64,000 bases of DNA from Trichoplusia ni (GCF_003590095.1 NC_039500.1:1488001-1552000), one strand, 5' to 3'. Numbered from the stretch's first letter, positions 24,840 to 36,682 are shown. Notes: a model not told the origin generated them from the sequence alone. Numbers and translations: made by a program.

Positions 24840-27000
24840 GAGTTTTCCCACCCCTATGCGTACCGTCACTTAACGCAACTTAACACTCTGACACTTGAAG
24901 CGATCATTATTCTTTCAATATCACTCACTCAGCCATGCCGCCAAGGGATTGTAAAAAATGCGTTCCATTTCAGGGCTCATCATTTTCCTAGAGCAATTAT
25001 TTCAGCCGTTCTATTGTTTTGCAATACTGGCTTGACATTTCAATGGTCTGCGGTCAACGATTCATAGTTTTACAATCTGACAATTTGATGACGAATACAA
25101 TTACAATTACACCGAAAAATAAATTATGGTTAACAGTGTCACAAAAAGTGGTAACCTAAATAATAGCGAACTGCATTAAAGTTTGAATAGCGATCGAAGG
25201 TTGAAAGCGTGCGCCTGTAGCCTTGACGGCCTAAACAGGTCCCACAGTTATACACAAACGCAAACACACACGCACACACACATGCACACAGTAAAAACGT
25301 GGAACAATCTGACTCTTAAAGGAATCTGACAAAAAATTAACGGCAAAATAACTGTATGAGGTAATGAACTCAAATCTTGTTTTAATTGTCGATGGCCATT
25401 TAATTAAGGATTACTTCGATTTTTATTTCAGAGAAATGTGCGTTTTTTGCACCCTTTTAAAAGCATCGAGCTTCTTTACCGAATATTTTTAATATTGTTA
25501 TACTTCTACACAATTTAACTAATAAGTAATTTATAAAAGAAAAAATTGTTAAAATCCATGTGTATGTTTGTACTTATTTCATGTATATTAAGGTAATAAA
25601 TTATGTAAGTTTTAGTTTACGTTGAATCATAAAACTAATTAACTACTAAAGAGTGACATAAACGTAACTCAAGATATAAGGAAATAGGTAGTTAGAAAAC
25701 AGTTTGAATTAAATCTAAGCTTCTATAGTTTTTGTTGCACTCAAATCTTAGAAAAAAGAATAAAACATCACGAATTTCGGCGAAGAGCGGCTTTATTTAA
25801 GGCTAGTCATATCCGTTACGGTATACCTCACAGCTTTTTTTGAGAATTGGTGTTCTTTTAAGAAGTTTATAATTTTAGTGCTCAGACTTCTTAAATACTA
25901 TGTATGGCTTGGAAGTATGTACGGCTTTAAAGGTAGGTTCAACAAAACCTTATACCTTACCTTATCCAAAATTTAAGATCGTGGTTAAGCAACGTTTTTA
26001 CGGTCATATTTTTTTATGTGACACGTTTATCAATCCTCAAATTTATTTATCAGACAACTGATTTGATATTCTTTGTCCGGAACCCTCAGTGTTGTTAAGA
26101 AGAGGTGAGCTCTACATGTTAAAAAGTATTTTGTTCAAGATTGGCATTTCATCAAAAACGTTTCATCGTAAACATATTTTTATAGAACTCTTCAAAATGA
26201 ACCTCCCTTTAAGGAGCGCGGAATTTGGCTCCAAGCTTTCTCTCCCGATGGTAGACTTGGCCCGTGAGAAACAAAAGACAATGGCTCCAACTATTGCATG
26301 GCAACGAGGTGACTTCGTTACTGTTATAATGTCAAGTTAATGCTGATTCAGGCAAAGGACCTTATGCTGGCTAGACAAAATATACAACAAACTTCAAATA
26401 AGAACTACTGAGCCCAGCTTGGGGCATTTTTATGGGACCAAAATGCTAGTTATTTCACATTGAAAAAAAATGTACATACTACAAATGCTTGGTGTGATTT
26501 TTAATTTTTTGAATTATGTACTTGTTTTTGCCTATCATAAACCTAAAATATATTTCCCATCCTTTCACTAGCTGTCCCATAAAGTATTTGTGAGTTATAA
26601 CTGTTTTTTCAACATACCGTCTTTACTTGAAGATATATTATTCTTAGAATTCGCCACAAAGGCCGTTAACGTTCATTGGGGACCACTTATTACTAAGAAA
26701 CATCAAGGAAAAGGGAAATATTGTACCAATCAATCATTCTGTAACATCTATAAAAAGAACTTGTTAATCTTTATCGGTTTAGCATCGACTTGTTTCACAT
26801 GGTAACGAAAATATCGGGAAGAGGAGAAAAATTATAAAGAATTGTTATAAAAACTGTGGTTTAAGCTTTATAGTATTGCAGACATAAGATATTTCACTGC
26901 ATTTACCTACATTTTAAGTCATTTAGAGTCAACTACTTCTTTAACTATTTCAAAACATGCCAGTGATGTTTAGACGGTGGAGAAACAAGGATTCCAAATA
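24840..27000. other. no gene seen
   Basis: It contains a CA-rich simple repeat (25258-25290). The frames at 24822-25067, 26089-26340 and 26590-26805 show no domain or splice support. Confidence 0.5.
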
Positions 27001-27016
27001 ATGGAATCTAAAATCA

Positions 27017-27066
27017 CCATAGAAATCTAAAAAATAATAAATACCTTATTATTTAGATTTCTATGG
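27017..27066. repeat. short hairpin, 14-bp perfect arms
   Basis: CCATAGAAATCTAA pairs with TTAGATTTCTATGG. Inner bases (ATAATAA/TTATTAT) extend the pairing imperfectly. Confidence 0.8.
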
Positions 27067-27111
27067 AAATCACCAACCAGCAGAAAGCTACATATGTAGG
27101 AAAAGGTCTAT

Positions 27112-27800
27112 AAATAAAATAAAAATAAAATAAAATAAAATAAAATAAAATACATTTATTTCAGGTAATCATAACCCATATTGCTCCATTGTTTTTGTTG
27201 CTGTACATATTATTTAAATTGACACAAATACTAATGAAATTTTAACAAAACAAAATTATCAATTCAAATTATCAATAAAAATGTAAAATGTAGGTCATAA
27301 AAATAAGGTTAATAAAATAATGCTAAAATCAAATAAATAAATTCATTGAGTAGGTAATACAATTAATTCATCAAATTAAATTACATTAAAATTTATAATC
27401 AAAATATGTCATTAAACCATAATATGAACTTAAGTAAAATAAGGTTATAGTAATCTCTTCATCCGACATTGCGGGGCGTGTCTTTCACAGCAATGCCGAA
27501 TGTAGGGACAGTCCACTCTATGAGCTATCATTGCTAGAGCGGCATTGGAGCTGGCTCGAACCGTGCGCACCAAAGCAGCACCTCTTTTGCGCATGTTACT
27601 GTTAAAACAGTCGGTATTCGCTGCTGCAAACATGCCGGATGCGCTACTATGCCCAGCAGTATAATGGTGCAAATGTAGGCTGATACATTTTTTCTCAGTC
27701 TCAATAACATTAGATATTGCATTTGGTTATTTTCAATCCCCTTATAGTTTTTATCGAACTTCGTTGCTGACCATACGTGTATGTTGCATTGACCCGCCAA
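27112..27800 (-). pseudogene. decayed 5'-truncated LINE, minus strand, with (TTTTA)n tail
   Basis: On the minus strand a coding-like stretch runs 27800 to 27445. It needs one frameshift near 27660. The upstream frame has MAGQCNIHVWSATKFDKNY and the downstream frame has RKRGAALVRTVRASSNAAL, IAHRVDCPYIRHCCERHA and a stop at 27445-27447. About 280 bp of AT-rich 3' UTR follow, then TGAAATAAATGTATTTTATT leading into a (TTTTA)n tail at 27112-27155. That order is typical of lepidopteran LINEs with simple-repeat tails. The clade is not assigned and no target duplication was found. Confidence 0.55.
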
Positions 27801-28115
27801 ATACCGGTTAGGAAAGTATCAATTTGCGATCAATCATGCCGAAATACTTACTAAAAGGGCTTATTACCAGATAAGTGAGCTCAAAACAAGGGACAGGTTC
27901 GCTTTTGTTTTCGGTGAATTTAAGTGCAGAAAGAATATTATAGTCTTATACAATTATAATTGTTGATTAAATAAGTTTCAATTAAGCTATGCATGTTGAT
28001 CTAACCGGACGTAAATTTCTGGTTTAAGACATTTATTTCTCATAAAGAATATTACATTCATTTGACTGAGAAACACAAAGCTGACTTTTAGTAAATTATA
28101 ATCTATACTAATATA

Positions 28116-28385
28116 TCTATACTAATATATAAAGCTGAAGAGTTTGTTTGTTTGATGGTTTGTTTGTTTGGACGCGCTAATCTCAAGAACTACTGGTCCA
28201 AATTGAAAAATTCTTTTTGTGTTGAATAGACCATTCATCGAGGAAGGCTTTAGGCTATAAACCATTACGCTGCGACTAATAGGAGCGAAGATACAATGGA
28301 AAATGTGAAAAAAACAGGGCAGGTATAAATAAATCATAACTTATAATCTTCTACCCACGGGGACGAAGTCGCGGGCAACAGCTAG
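28116..28385 (+). mobile_element. Helitron-like element with canonical ends
   Basis: It starts TCTATACTAATATATAAAGC after an A and ends GGGCAACAGCTAG before a T. TC...CTAG with A/T flanks are the Helitron rules. Its first 14 bases are duplicated just upstream (28102-28115). It has no coding capacity and would depend on a Helitron protein encoded elsewhere. It matches 11046-11320. Confidence 0.85.
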
Positions 28386-29103
28386 TACTTGATAAAATTT
28401 AAAAACTTGTCTATGAGTTTATTCAGTGTATATTTATCTTAATGAGAGTGAAGTCAATTGTTGGCGAGTAAAAAAGTGATATGGGATAATGAAATATGAC
28501 ATGTCGTAACATTCAGATATTTTTTGTATTTTCATTGCCATGTATCACATGTTATTTGAATTTTTGCTAGCATATGGCAAACAGTAGCCCATGAATATCT
28601 GAACTCTTAAGGATCCCACGCGAATCATTAGCTGTGGCGAATTGATAATAAAGAAACCAAATAGAGAAAAAATACATTTCCGGCCGAGAGAAAAAATGAT
28701 GTTCACACAGACATACAACGCCTAACAATTATAAAAGTATGTTGAAAAGGTATTTTTACATACTTTTTACCTAATTATATCACCAACTCCATGGTTTTAT
28801 AAGTTAATTAAATCAGCCGCCAGTAATTAATAGAATTCTGAAAAACTGACAAACATTTTTTTAAAGGAAAAACCCCGTCTGTTTGGCTTTTAATTTGTTT
28901 CTTCTAAATGTAATCCAATTAATATTTTAATATCGTACGAATGATAGCCGTAAGAAGTATGGAACACTTATTAAGGCAGATTTATTTGTGAACTAGTTTA
29001 ATTAATGGTTTTAATCACAGTTCTTTCCTCAGTGAATCTGGAATTAATAAATTTTGCATTATACCTCTATAGTTTTGAAGACATAAGTCTAAAAAATCTT
29101 AAA

Positions 29104-29333
29104 CATAAATAAATAAATGCGGACAATATCACATACATTGTTCTGAACCCAAAGTAAGTTGCTGAGCACTTGTGTTATGGAATTCAGGTACAATGAAGGT
29201 ACCACAAACACCCAGACCCGAGACAATGTAGAAATGTGAATTTTTACATTGACCTGACCGGGGATCGAACCCGGGACCTCAGAGCTAGCGACTCCTTGCA
29301 ACCGGTGCGTACGCCAATCGACCACGGAGGTCG
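29104..29333 (-). repeat. SINE family C, tRNA-derived
   Basis: Read on the minus strand: GACCTCCGTGGTCGATTGGC, then CTCTGAGGTCCCGGGTTCGA (B box), then ACATTTCTACATTGTCTCGG and GGGTGTTTGTGGTACC. A tRNA-like head, a unique body and an AT-rich tail (ATTTATTTATT) make a near-complete SINE. It is the only copy of this family seen here. Confidence 0.8.
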
Positions 29334-29339
29334 ACATAA

Positions 29340-31500
29340 AAAGGCAGGTAATCTACACTACTTTTAATTAGCTTACTTGGTTTCAATATTTTTTAAGTAT
29401 AATTTCGTAATTTATTTATACATATAATACGTATACATATAAGAGTACCAACCTTGCTTCGATAAAATAAAAATAAATCTATGAGTCATACTTGTAACAG
29501 TTTTTCTTAGTATTGAATATATTTTTATATATCTTTGTACCAATTATAATCTAGGTTACATAAGTGACAGTCAGCGTTTAATAACTCGGAATGTAGGGCA
29601 AAGAATGTGTAATGTCCAAATAATGTAATATCTTACAGAAATTAAATTTAAATGTTATAAACAAAATAAGGTTTATAGAGAGATTTCAAAAAACGTTGAT
29701 CAAAATGCATATCTAGTCTAAAATTACTATCAATGCGTTCTCGGGGAACGTTTTTTGTTGTATCTGTAAACAAGGGCGAAAGTTATTTAAAAAGACAGGA
29801 AATTTGAACAAGTCGTAGTCCACTGCTGCTATAAGATCAATGTACTTACGATGATCACAATTTAATCAAATTTCGGACTTGGTAATTACCCAACTTCCTC
29901 ACGCATGACCGTAATTTACTCCGGACTGCTTCATCAATTACTTTTTTTGTGTAAATTTAAGGAAGTTGTTTTAAACCATTCAATTTTATCGTATTTTTCT
30001 TTGTATAGCCTTTGCTCAGACATGGGATCTGACACAGGCATAATATATATTAAAAAAAAATACATCGAAATTCAAAGAAATCTGTCTGTCATCTAAGTAA
30101 TTGTCGTATACAATTGAAATCTCGTACTTGTGATTACGTTAATTAAATACCCTACGAATTACATTATTTCGGCCTTCCTGCTTCTCTCTCAATGCCCAAC
30201 GGTGGGAAAAATATTCTTTTATTATTATTGTTTGTTTCTATTGTAAAAATAGGCCACCTTACGAAGAGGCGGCCATGTAAGTGCAGTGAAATGTTCGAAA
30301 TTTGAATATGACACATTGAAATGTCCGACCTACTTTATCGAATAAATTTAAAATGTTGTTTTTAGAACGTGTAACGGTATTCTATTATTCAGCTATTTTG
30401 ATACGCGCTGGTTTTTGATGCGTTTTCTTCAGAGTTACAGAGGTTTCATTTCAAAATTATCAATTGTAGATAATATTTTTGCAAGTTAGTATAAAATAAC
30501 TTAAAAGCTAAGTATTAAAAGCGAATAAATTATTTTTTTAATAATTAATTATCATTGTTCCGATTCTCACTTCCTCTAAGATAAAAATACATCAACAAAC
30601 TGAATACTGTCTCGTGTCTGTGTGGGCTTAATCTGTTAAAACTGACAGTTTCTTTGCTTTAGCATCCGTTGTTCATCATTACATAAACTCATCCTGTCGC
30701 AAGAGGTTAATGACCGCCTAATGATTATAATTAGATGCTATACTTTTTATATTTGCTAAAAGTCAAATAATAAAACCGATCAAGTACTAATCGCACTCGC
30801 CATTCGATCCGAGGGTTCCCTACAAGTAGGCTCATTAATTTTGCCTTATAACAAATATATGACCGTAAAAAAAAGATAAAAAAAATCTAAAAACCCAAAT
30901 TAAATTAAACGTCACTCCACTATTACTATACTCTGAAATTTCAAAATGGATTTCAAATTGAATGATTGAAAATTGATTTACAAAAATCCAAACGGAACGA
31001 CAAACAAACAAGAATGTGATTTTATAAAAACGTGGGAAAAAAATGACACTGAATGGTATTCCATTTATTAATTTATGATCTGTGGCTGAATGATAGTGAA
31101 TGACAGAATGGTATTGAATGAGTGAATGATTAGAGATCTTGACGTAGATTAGAAGCAATCATTAGGCGTGACCGATTACGAGTAGATAATGATTAATATG
31201 TATTTGTCGCTTCATTGACTGCAATGAACGTTACAATGCAATATTATGCTCAAGAGAATTACCTACATAATAATAATAATAGTTAGTTAATACTTAATAT
31301 CATAAGAGTCTAGTGACATGATCATTGGGATGCCAAGTGATAGTCATGGTGGTTTAAAACCCGTCTCGCACGAATGTGTTTTCGAATTCATTTGTGAATT
31401 AGACAATCAGCTGAAAAGTGGTCAAAAAAAACATTATACACGTCAATTTTTCATGGGTGTTTTAAGAAACGTCCTAGGCGTGTGGTATAAACCTTTGACA
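29340..31500. other. no gene seen; dispersed repeat pieces
   Basis: 30775-30830 has CAAGTACTAATCGCACTCGC and CGAGGGTTCCCTAC, an end of the 16-kb dispersed repeat. The 107-codon minus frame at 30835-31158 is AT-driven and the reverse of an AATG-rich stretch. Confidence 0.5.
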
Positions 31501-31510
31501 ATATGTTTAT

Positions 31511-31750
31511 AATATTCCACAACTTTCACACAACGCCATCTCGTCTTAAACTAGGCAAAGCTTGTACTATGAGTACTAGACATCTAATAAACAACTCATA
31601 TATTTCTAAATACATACATATTATAGATTAATTACACTCAAACATAGGATAAATGATTGTGCTCATCGCACAAACATTTGCCTTGCGTGAGAATCGAACC
31701 CACTACGTCCGTTAGAGCAGTCAGGACCACTATCCACTAGACCAACAGGC
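31511..31750 (-). repeat. SINE family B copy
   Basis: It aligns end to end with 18214-18451, including CTAAATACATACATATTATA, GCTCATCGCACAAACATTTG, GAGAATCGAACCCACTACGT and CCACTAGACCAACAGGC. Confidence 0.85.
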
Positions 31751-32544
31751 TTGTCATAACATCAAGAGAAGAAATAATTATTTTTAACAACATTCTGAAG
31801 ATTGTTCATCACCAAATAAGAAGGAATTAAAACCGTTGAAAATCCAATAACTTAAATAAATCAGTCACTTAGGTCATGCAATTCTTTAATAGCCATATTA
31901 TTACTGCAACCACATAAAAAAAAACAATTTAAATTAGCCAATTTACTTTTTACGAAAAGGCAGGTTCTCTTGAAAATTCCTACCCATTTTTGTGCAAAGA
32001 GGCGATAATTGAAGTATATGATACTTTGAAGACTGTTTAACTATGTTTACACTTGTTGTATACCTATTTACTTGTCTCCTGCTTATCCCCAAAGCGTTAT
32101 CATAATGTATGTATGGGATGCGCTCAATCATTCCTGTGGGAACAATATTGCGTCACGTGTCTCGAATGCACTCGCGGCGCTTGCTCGCTCCACATTATAA
32201 GATCTTGAACCAGTTGCATAAGCATTGTAAACATTGCCACCATGTTGGTATTAATATCGAGTTCATATTAATTAAGATATATTCTTGAGTGGATCTAAAT
32301 GTGTGCGTGGTAAGCTTTCTTTCTTTGGGTAACGGCTGTGAATTCTCGTTGACGTCCGCCTCTTTGGGAGAGGGTAGAGTAGAGGGGGTAGAATATTAGA
32401 CTCTTTTCTGGGCAAACCCTAACCGCCGTACTACGTCACCGGTCTTTTTGTCGGTGTATAACAATACGCTGCAATTCTTCATACACAAAAGGTTAACTTC
32501 CTAACCGTAAACTTAATATTGTACTTTAAATGACTATTATATTG
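31751..32544. other. no gene seen; 5' flank of the Dong-like element
   Basis: A small CpG-richer patch at 32152-32195 (CACTCGCGGCGCTTGCTCGC) stands out, but no splice or coding signal accompanies it. Confidence 0.5.
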
Positions 32545-32563
32545 ATAATAATAATAATAATAT
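32545..32563. repeat. (TAA)n tract, 5' target flank of the Dong-like element
   Basis: About six TAA/ATA units end exactly where the retrotransposon frame opens. The in-frame TAA just upstream, at 32558-32560, is the first stop codon before the open frame. Confidence 0.9.
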
Positions 32564-35500
32564 ACTACAGCCGATCCCTCCGACGAAATTGACCGACTGA
32601 CAGACAGGACTAATAGCCCAATAGAACCATTTAGCCCTAGTACCATATCTTATACACCCTCTTTATCAACGTCACCTTTAACTATTAGTAATACCGATAC
32701 ACCACCCTCACCGACCTTGGATGTTGCGCGGGAGGTTAATGCCTTTTTACCCGCGTCCACCAAGGCTGGCAAACCAAGAGTACGCATGAAATGGAGCAAA
32801 GAAGTAAACCTATTTATCATGCGTACATACTACTACATTACAAAATTAGAGACCGATATGACCATATACAGAAAACTGCTGCATGAAAATTTCTTACATA
32901 AATATCCAGATATTGTTGTTTCCGAGCAAAGAGTATCTGACCAAAGAAGAACCATTATCAGAAATAAATTGTTATCCCAAGAAGAGTTAGAGCAAGTAAA
33001 GGAAGAAGTGCGTTTACAATTAGAAAATACAGAACTAAATCTTCCTTCAGAAGACCATGCCCATAATGTTAATTCTCATTTGCCAAACACAAGTAATAAC
33101 CAAACAGCTCCTTTATATACACAAAGTACTCCAGCACCAGTTAATTATGTTCGCGATATTGTCTCCGTAGAAACACAGACAGAATCCTTAATTTTAACAG
33201 TAGAAAATGATATTGAAGTGTTGGTCGAGCCGGACTCATTGCCAGACATAAGCAACGAAGATTTACTAGAAAAATTTAAAACAGCACTAGTACTTTACTC
33301 TGGTATGGATCCAACGGCGCGGCCAAGGTTGCCCAAACTTAAATACAGCCCTAAGCTTTCGCAATTGATACTAGCATTTAACGAGAAAATATTGTGTAAA
33401 TTTATTTCAGAAGACACACAATTAATAGACTTGCACACACTCATATACTGTACAGCGCTTGTTATATCTAAAGAGCTAAACTTTAAAGTAACTGAATACG
33501 TAGAGAATAATAGAACAAAATACAATAATAAACCTTCTTGGCAAATTAGACTAGAGAAAGATGTTGAAAAACTTAGAGCAGATTGTGGCATACTTACGCA
33601 ATATATAAATAACAACAGATCTAATAGAGTAGTTAAAAAAGTTGAAACAATATTTAAAAGTAGATTAATACATACGAAACATGAAAATAATAACAAAAAG
33701 CCAGAAGAATTCTTAGATACGTTAAAACAAAAACTAGCGCTTAAAGTTCATAGACTCCGTAGATATAAAAAAGCAGAACAACGTAAGAATGATAACATCT
33801 TATTCAGTTCTAATGAAAAAATGTTCTATAGGAAATTAGCTAAACCACAATCCTCAGGTTCCATAGTAGAAAATATTGTTGAAATACCCAGTAAAGAAGA
33901 ACTCGAAAGTTTTTGGTCTGGGATATGGGAGAAACAAGTTGTACACAATGACGCAGCAGAATGGATAAAGGAAGAAGAAAATAAATTCGATTCGATTGAA
34001 GAAATGGATTTTGTAGAGGTTACAGAAAGAGATATAACCAATATAACTAGTAGACTTCACAATTGGAAAGCGCCGGGTTTAGATAAAATACATAATTTTT
34101 GGTACAAAAAACTTGATTTGCTTCACAAATCACTAGCTAAAAATTTTACAGATATAATTTTAGGAAAACAACTCGTACCAGAATTTATAGCTACAGGAAT
34201 AACTTACATGCTCCCTAAAGGAACGCATTCTGTAAACGCCTCCCAATACAGACCAATTACTTGCTTACCCACAATTTATAAAATTTTAACTTCAGTCATT
34301 TCATCTAAAATTAACAAACATGTAGAACAGCATAATATTATATCAGAAGAACAGAAGGGGTGCAGGCGGGGCCATATGGGATGCAAGGAACAGCTCGTTA
34401 TAGATTCTACTATACACAAACATGCTTCTACTAAAAATAGAAATCTGCATTGTACATTTATAGATTATAAAAAGGCTTTTGACAGTATTCCTCATTCTTG
34501 GTTAGTTAAAATATTGCAAATTTATAAAATCAATTCACATATAGTAGACTTTTTACGACTTATAATGAATAGATGGAAAACAACTCTGCAACTTAATTAT
34601 CTTGGTAACTCTGTAACGACACGACAAATATTAATTAGAAAAGGAATATATCAGGGTGACTCCTTGAGTCCTCTATGGTTCTGCCTTGCTCTTAACCCCT
34701 TGTCAAATATGTTGAATCGTAGCCGGGTTGGATATTGCCTCAAACACACCAGTCAGGATACCGTTATTTCACATCTCATTTACATGGATGATATCAAGCT
34801 TTACTCTAAAACAGAAAAAGATATGAAAATTCTAATTAATTCTACATCACAGTTTAGCAAAGATATTAATATGAAATTTGGGTTAGATAAATGCAAAACA
34901 TTACACGTTATAAGAGGCAAAATTAAACCCGGTGACTATGTAGTTAACGATACCGATACAATAGAAGCTATGGAACCAAATGATGTATATAAGTATTTAG
35001 GTTATAACCAACTTAAGGGGCTGGATCACAAGACCATCAAAAGTTCACTGAATATAGAGTACAGGAAAAGAATGAATTCATTGTGTAAAAGTCAATTATC
35101 TGGCAAAAATCTTATTAAAGCTATTAACACGTATGCCGTCCCAATACTGACATACTCTTTTGGAATAATTAAATGGACAAAAACTGACATAGAACAGATA
35201 GAGCGAGCCACACGTACAACACTTACAAGATATAACAACTTACACCCTAAATCTGCCATAGAGAGACTTACTATTAAAAGACAGGATGGAGGAAGAGGTC
35301 TTATTGACATTCACCACCTATGGCAGAAACAATTAAGCAGATTAAAAACGTTTTTCATTTCCAAAGCCAGTAGTAGCGAGATCCATAAAGCAATAGCCCA
35401 AAACGATGATAACTATACACCATTAAATCTAAAAGATCAGGCCAACACTCTGAATCCCAGTGATAGCGAGCCGCAAGTACAAAAGATAGAAAACTGGAAG

Positions 35501-36289
35501 AAAAAAGTACTTCACGGGCGGCATCCTCACGACCTGGAGCAATCACATGTAGACTCAGTAGCATCTAACACATGGCTAAAAATAGGTAACTTGTTTCCAG
35601 AAACAGAAGGTTTCATGATAGCTATACAGGATCAAATAATTAACACTAAAAATTACAGGAAGTACATAATAAAGGACCCTACCATAGTAAACGACAAATG
35701 CCGTAAATGCCATACTCACCCAGAAACCATACAGCACATAACGGGTGCATGCACAACTCTCACCCAGACTGACTACACCCACCGTCACAACCAAGTAGTC
35801 AATATAGTGCACCAACAGCTCGCTCTGAAACACAAACTAATTGATTATAACACTTACACACCCTACTATAAATACACACCCCAAACTGTCCTAGAAAACT
35901 CTACACATAAGCTCTATTACGACCGAGCCATATTAACAGATAGGACAGTCCATTACAATAGACCAGATATAACTTTAGTAGATAAAATAAATAAAATCAC
36001 TTACCTGATAGACGTCGCCGTTCCCAACACCCATAACTTGCAGAAAACCATAGCTGAAAAATTAAGTAAATATGCAGACCTGAAAGAAGAAGTTTCTCGA
36101 ATCTGGAAGCAAAACAAAGTGTTTGTAATCCCCATAGTCCTCTCCACTACCGGTGTTATACCGAAGCAACTCCATAGTAGCCTGAAAATAATAGACCTAA
36201 AAAAAAGCTTATATATTATGCTGCAAAAGGCGGCCATATTAAACACATGCAGAATTGTAAGGAAATTCATGTCAGCAGACGAAAGTTAG
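32561..36289 (+). CDS. R4/Dong-clade non-LTR retrotransposon polyprotein, 5'-partial
   Basis: The frame is open for 1242 codons from the (TAA)n junction to TAG at 36287-36289. It encodes the single protein of a site-targeted non-LTR retrotransposon, which nicks target DNA and reverse transcribes the element RNA onto it. Counting from 32561, the order is: a Ser/Thr/Pro-rich start; a Myb-like segment (about residues 74-130, MKWSKEVN then WxxxY/F-type spacing); reverse transcriptase (about 500-800) with RPITCLPTIYK at 564, FIDYKKAFD at 633-641 and YMDD at 741-744; a zinc knuckle with C1047, C1050, H1059, C1064; and a restriction-like endonuclease with RPD at 1134-1136, YLIDVAVP around D1151 and KLSKY at 1167-1171. 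This order is that of the R2/R4 group. The TAA flanks and YMDD favour Dong/R4. No ATG occurs before 32786 (codon 76), so the true start is probably lost by 5' truncation. All catalytic residues looked for are present. Confidence 0.93.
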   Translation, partial: YTTADPSDEIDRLTDRTNSPIEPFSPSTISYTPSLSTSPLTISNTDTPPSPTLDVAREVNAFLPASTKAGKPRVRMKWSKEVNLFIMRTYYYITKLETDMTIYRKLLHENFLHKYPDIVVSEQRVSDQRRTIIRNKLLSQEELEQVKEEVRLQLENTELNLPSEDHAHNVNSHLPNTSNNQTAPLYTQSTPAPVNYVRDIVSVETQTESLILTVENDIEVLVEPDSLPDISNEDLLEKFKTALVLYSGMDPTARPRLPKLKYSPKLSQLILAFNEKILCKFISEDTQLIDLHTLIYCTALVISKELNFKVTEYVENNRTKYNNKPSWQIRLEKDVEKLRADCGILTQYINNNRSNRVVKKVETIFKSRLIHTKHENNNKKPEEFLDTLKQKLALKVHRLRRYKKAEQRKNDNILFSSNEKMFYRKLAKPQSSGSIVENIVEIPSKEELESFWSGIWEKQVVHNDAAEWIKEEENKFDSIEEMDFVEVTERDITNITSRLHNWKAPGLDKIHNFWYKKLDLLHKSLAKNFTDIILGKQLVPEFIATGITYMLPKGTHSVNASQYRPITCLPTIYKILTSVISSKINKHVEQHNIISEEQKGCRRGHMGCKEQLVIDSTIHKHASTKNRNLHCTFIDYKKAFDSIPHSWLVKILQIYKINSHIVDFLRLIMNRWKTTLQLNYLGNSVTTRQILIRKGIYQGDSLSPLWFCLALNPLSNMLNRSRVGYCLKHTSQDTVISHLIYMDDIKLYSKTEKDMKILINSTSQFSKDINMKFGLDKCKTLHVIRGKIKPGDYVVNDTDTIEAMEPNDVYKYLGYNQLKGLDHKTIKSSLNIEYRKRMNSLCKSQLSGKNLIKAINTYAVPILTYSFGIIKWTKTDIEQIERATRTTLTRYNNLHPKSAIERLTIKRQDGGRGLIDIHHLWQKQLSRLKTFFISKASSSEIHKAIAQNDDNYTPLNLKDQANTLNPSDSEPQVQKIENWKKKVLHGRHPHDLEQSHVDSVASNTWLKIGNLFPETEGFMIAIQDQIINTKNYRKYIIKDPTIVNDKCRKCHTHPETIQHITGACTTLTQTDYTHRHNQVVNIVHQQLALKHKLIDYNTYTPYYKYTPQTVLENSTHKLYYDRAILTDRTVHYNRPDITLVDKINKITYLIDVAVPNTHNLQKTIAEKLSKYADLKEEVSRIWKQNKVFVIPIVLSTTGVIPKQLHSSLKIIDLKKSLYIMLQKAAILNTCRIVRKFMSADES

Positions 36290-36390
36290 TTAGATAAGTT
36301 AAATACACCACACGCTGCATTTACTTGGCAACAGCCCGTAAATGTGGTCTAAAACCAGCTATAAGCTGTGAAGTAAAAATATTTCCCAAA

Positions 36391-36402
36391 AATAATAATA
36401 AA
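36391..36402. repeat. (TAA)n tract, 3' flank of the Dong-like element
   Basis: Three to four TAA units follow the 3' UTR. The next bases, AAATCTTTTATTGG and onward to about 36480, resemble the reverse complement of a LINE 3' end. The TAA tract may therefore have been the tail of an older minus-strand LINE. That last point is inference. Confidence 0.75.
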
Positions 36403-36682
36403 ATCTTTTATTGGTTCTAAAAACATATAACAAAATAATTAAACCCACCAAACTGTGTGACAGTTTGTCGGCGGGAATAGCGCTCGATAGATATTACACG
36501 TATTAAAGTTTCAAAATACAAAATAAACATACAAATACAAAATACAAAATACAAAGGAACATGAAACTACTTATAAAATTATTCTTTAAGTAACATATTG
36601 CGTAACTTATTCTTTAAGGTTAGCTTACTTATTTTAGGATTTAGTTTTCTAAGCCAGTCGTAATTATTATATAAGCAACAGT

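Larger units (their letters stand above)
32561..36402 (+). mobile_element. Dong-like (R4 clade) retrotransposon inserted in a TAA repeat
   Basis: The element lies between a TAA tract at 32545-32563 and a second TAA tract at 36391-36402. The coding frame reaches the left tract directly, so there is no visible 5' UTR. The 3' UTR is about 100 bp (36290-36390) and runs into AATAATAATA. Dong of Bombyx mori is reported to insert in TAA repeats. That, plus the endonuclease type, supports the assignment. No polyA tail is seen, as is usual for this group. Confidence 0.88.

Noticed and set aside
30835..31158. 107-codon minus-strand frame, hydrophobic and Phe/Ile-rich
   Set aside because: Composition follows the AT bias and AATG-like simple sequence. 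No splice or domain signal.
33295..36270. Several minus-strand open frames of 68-133 codons within 33295-36270
   Set aside because: They lie entirely opposite the retrotransposon frame and show no independent features.
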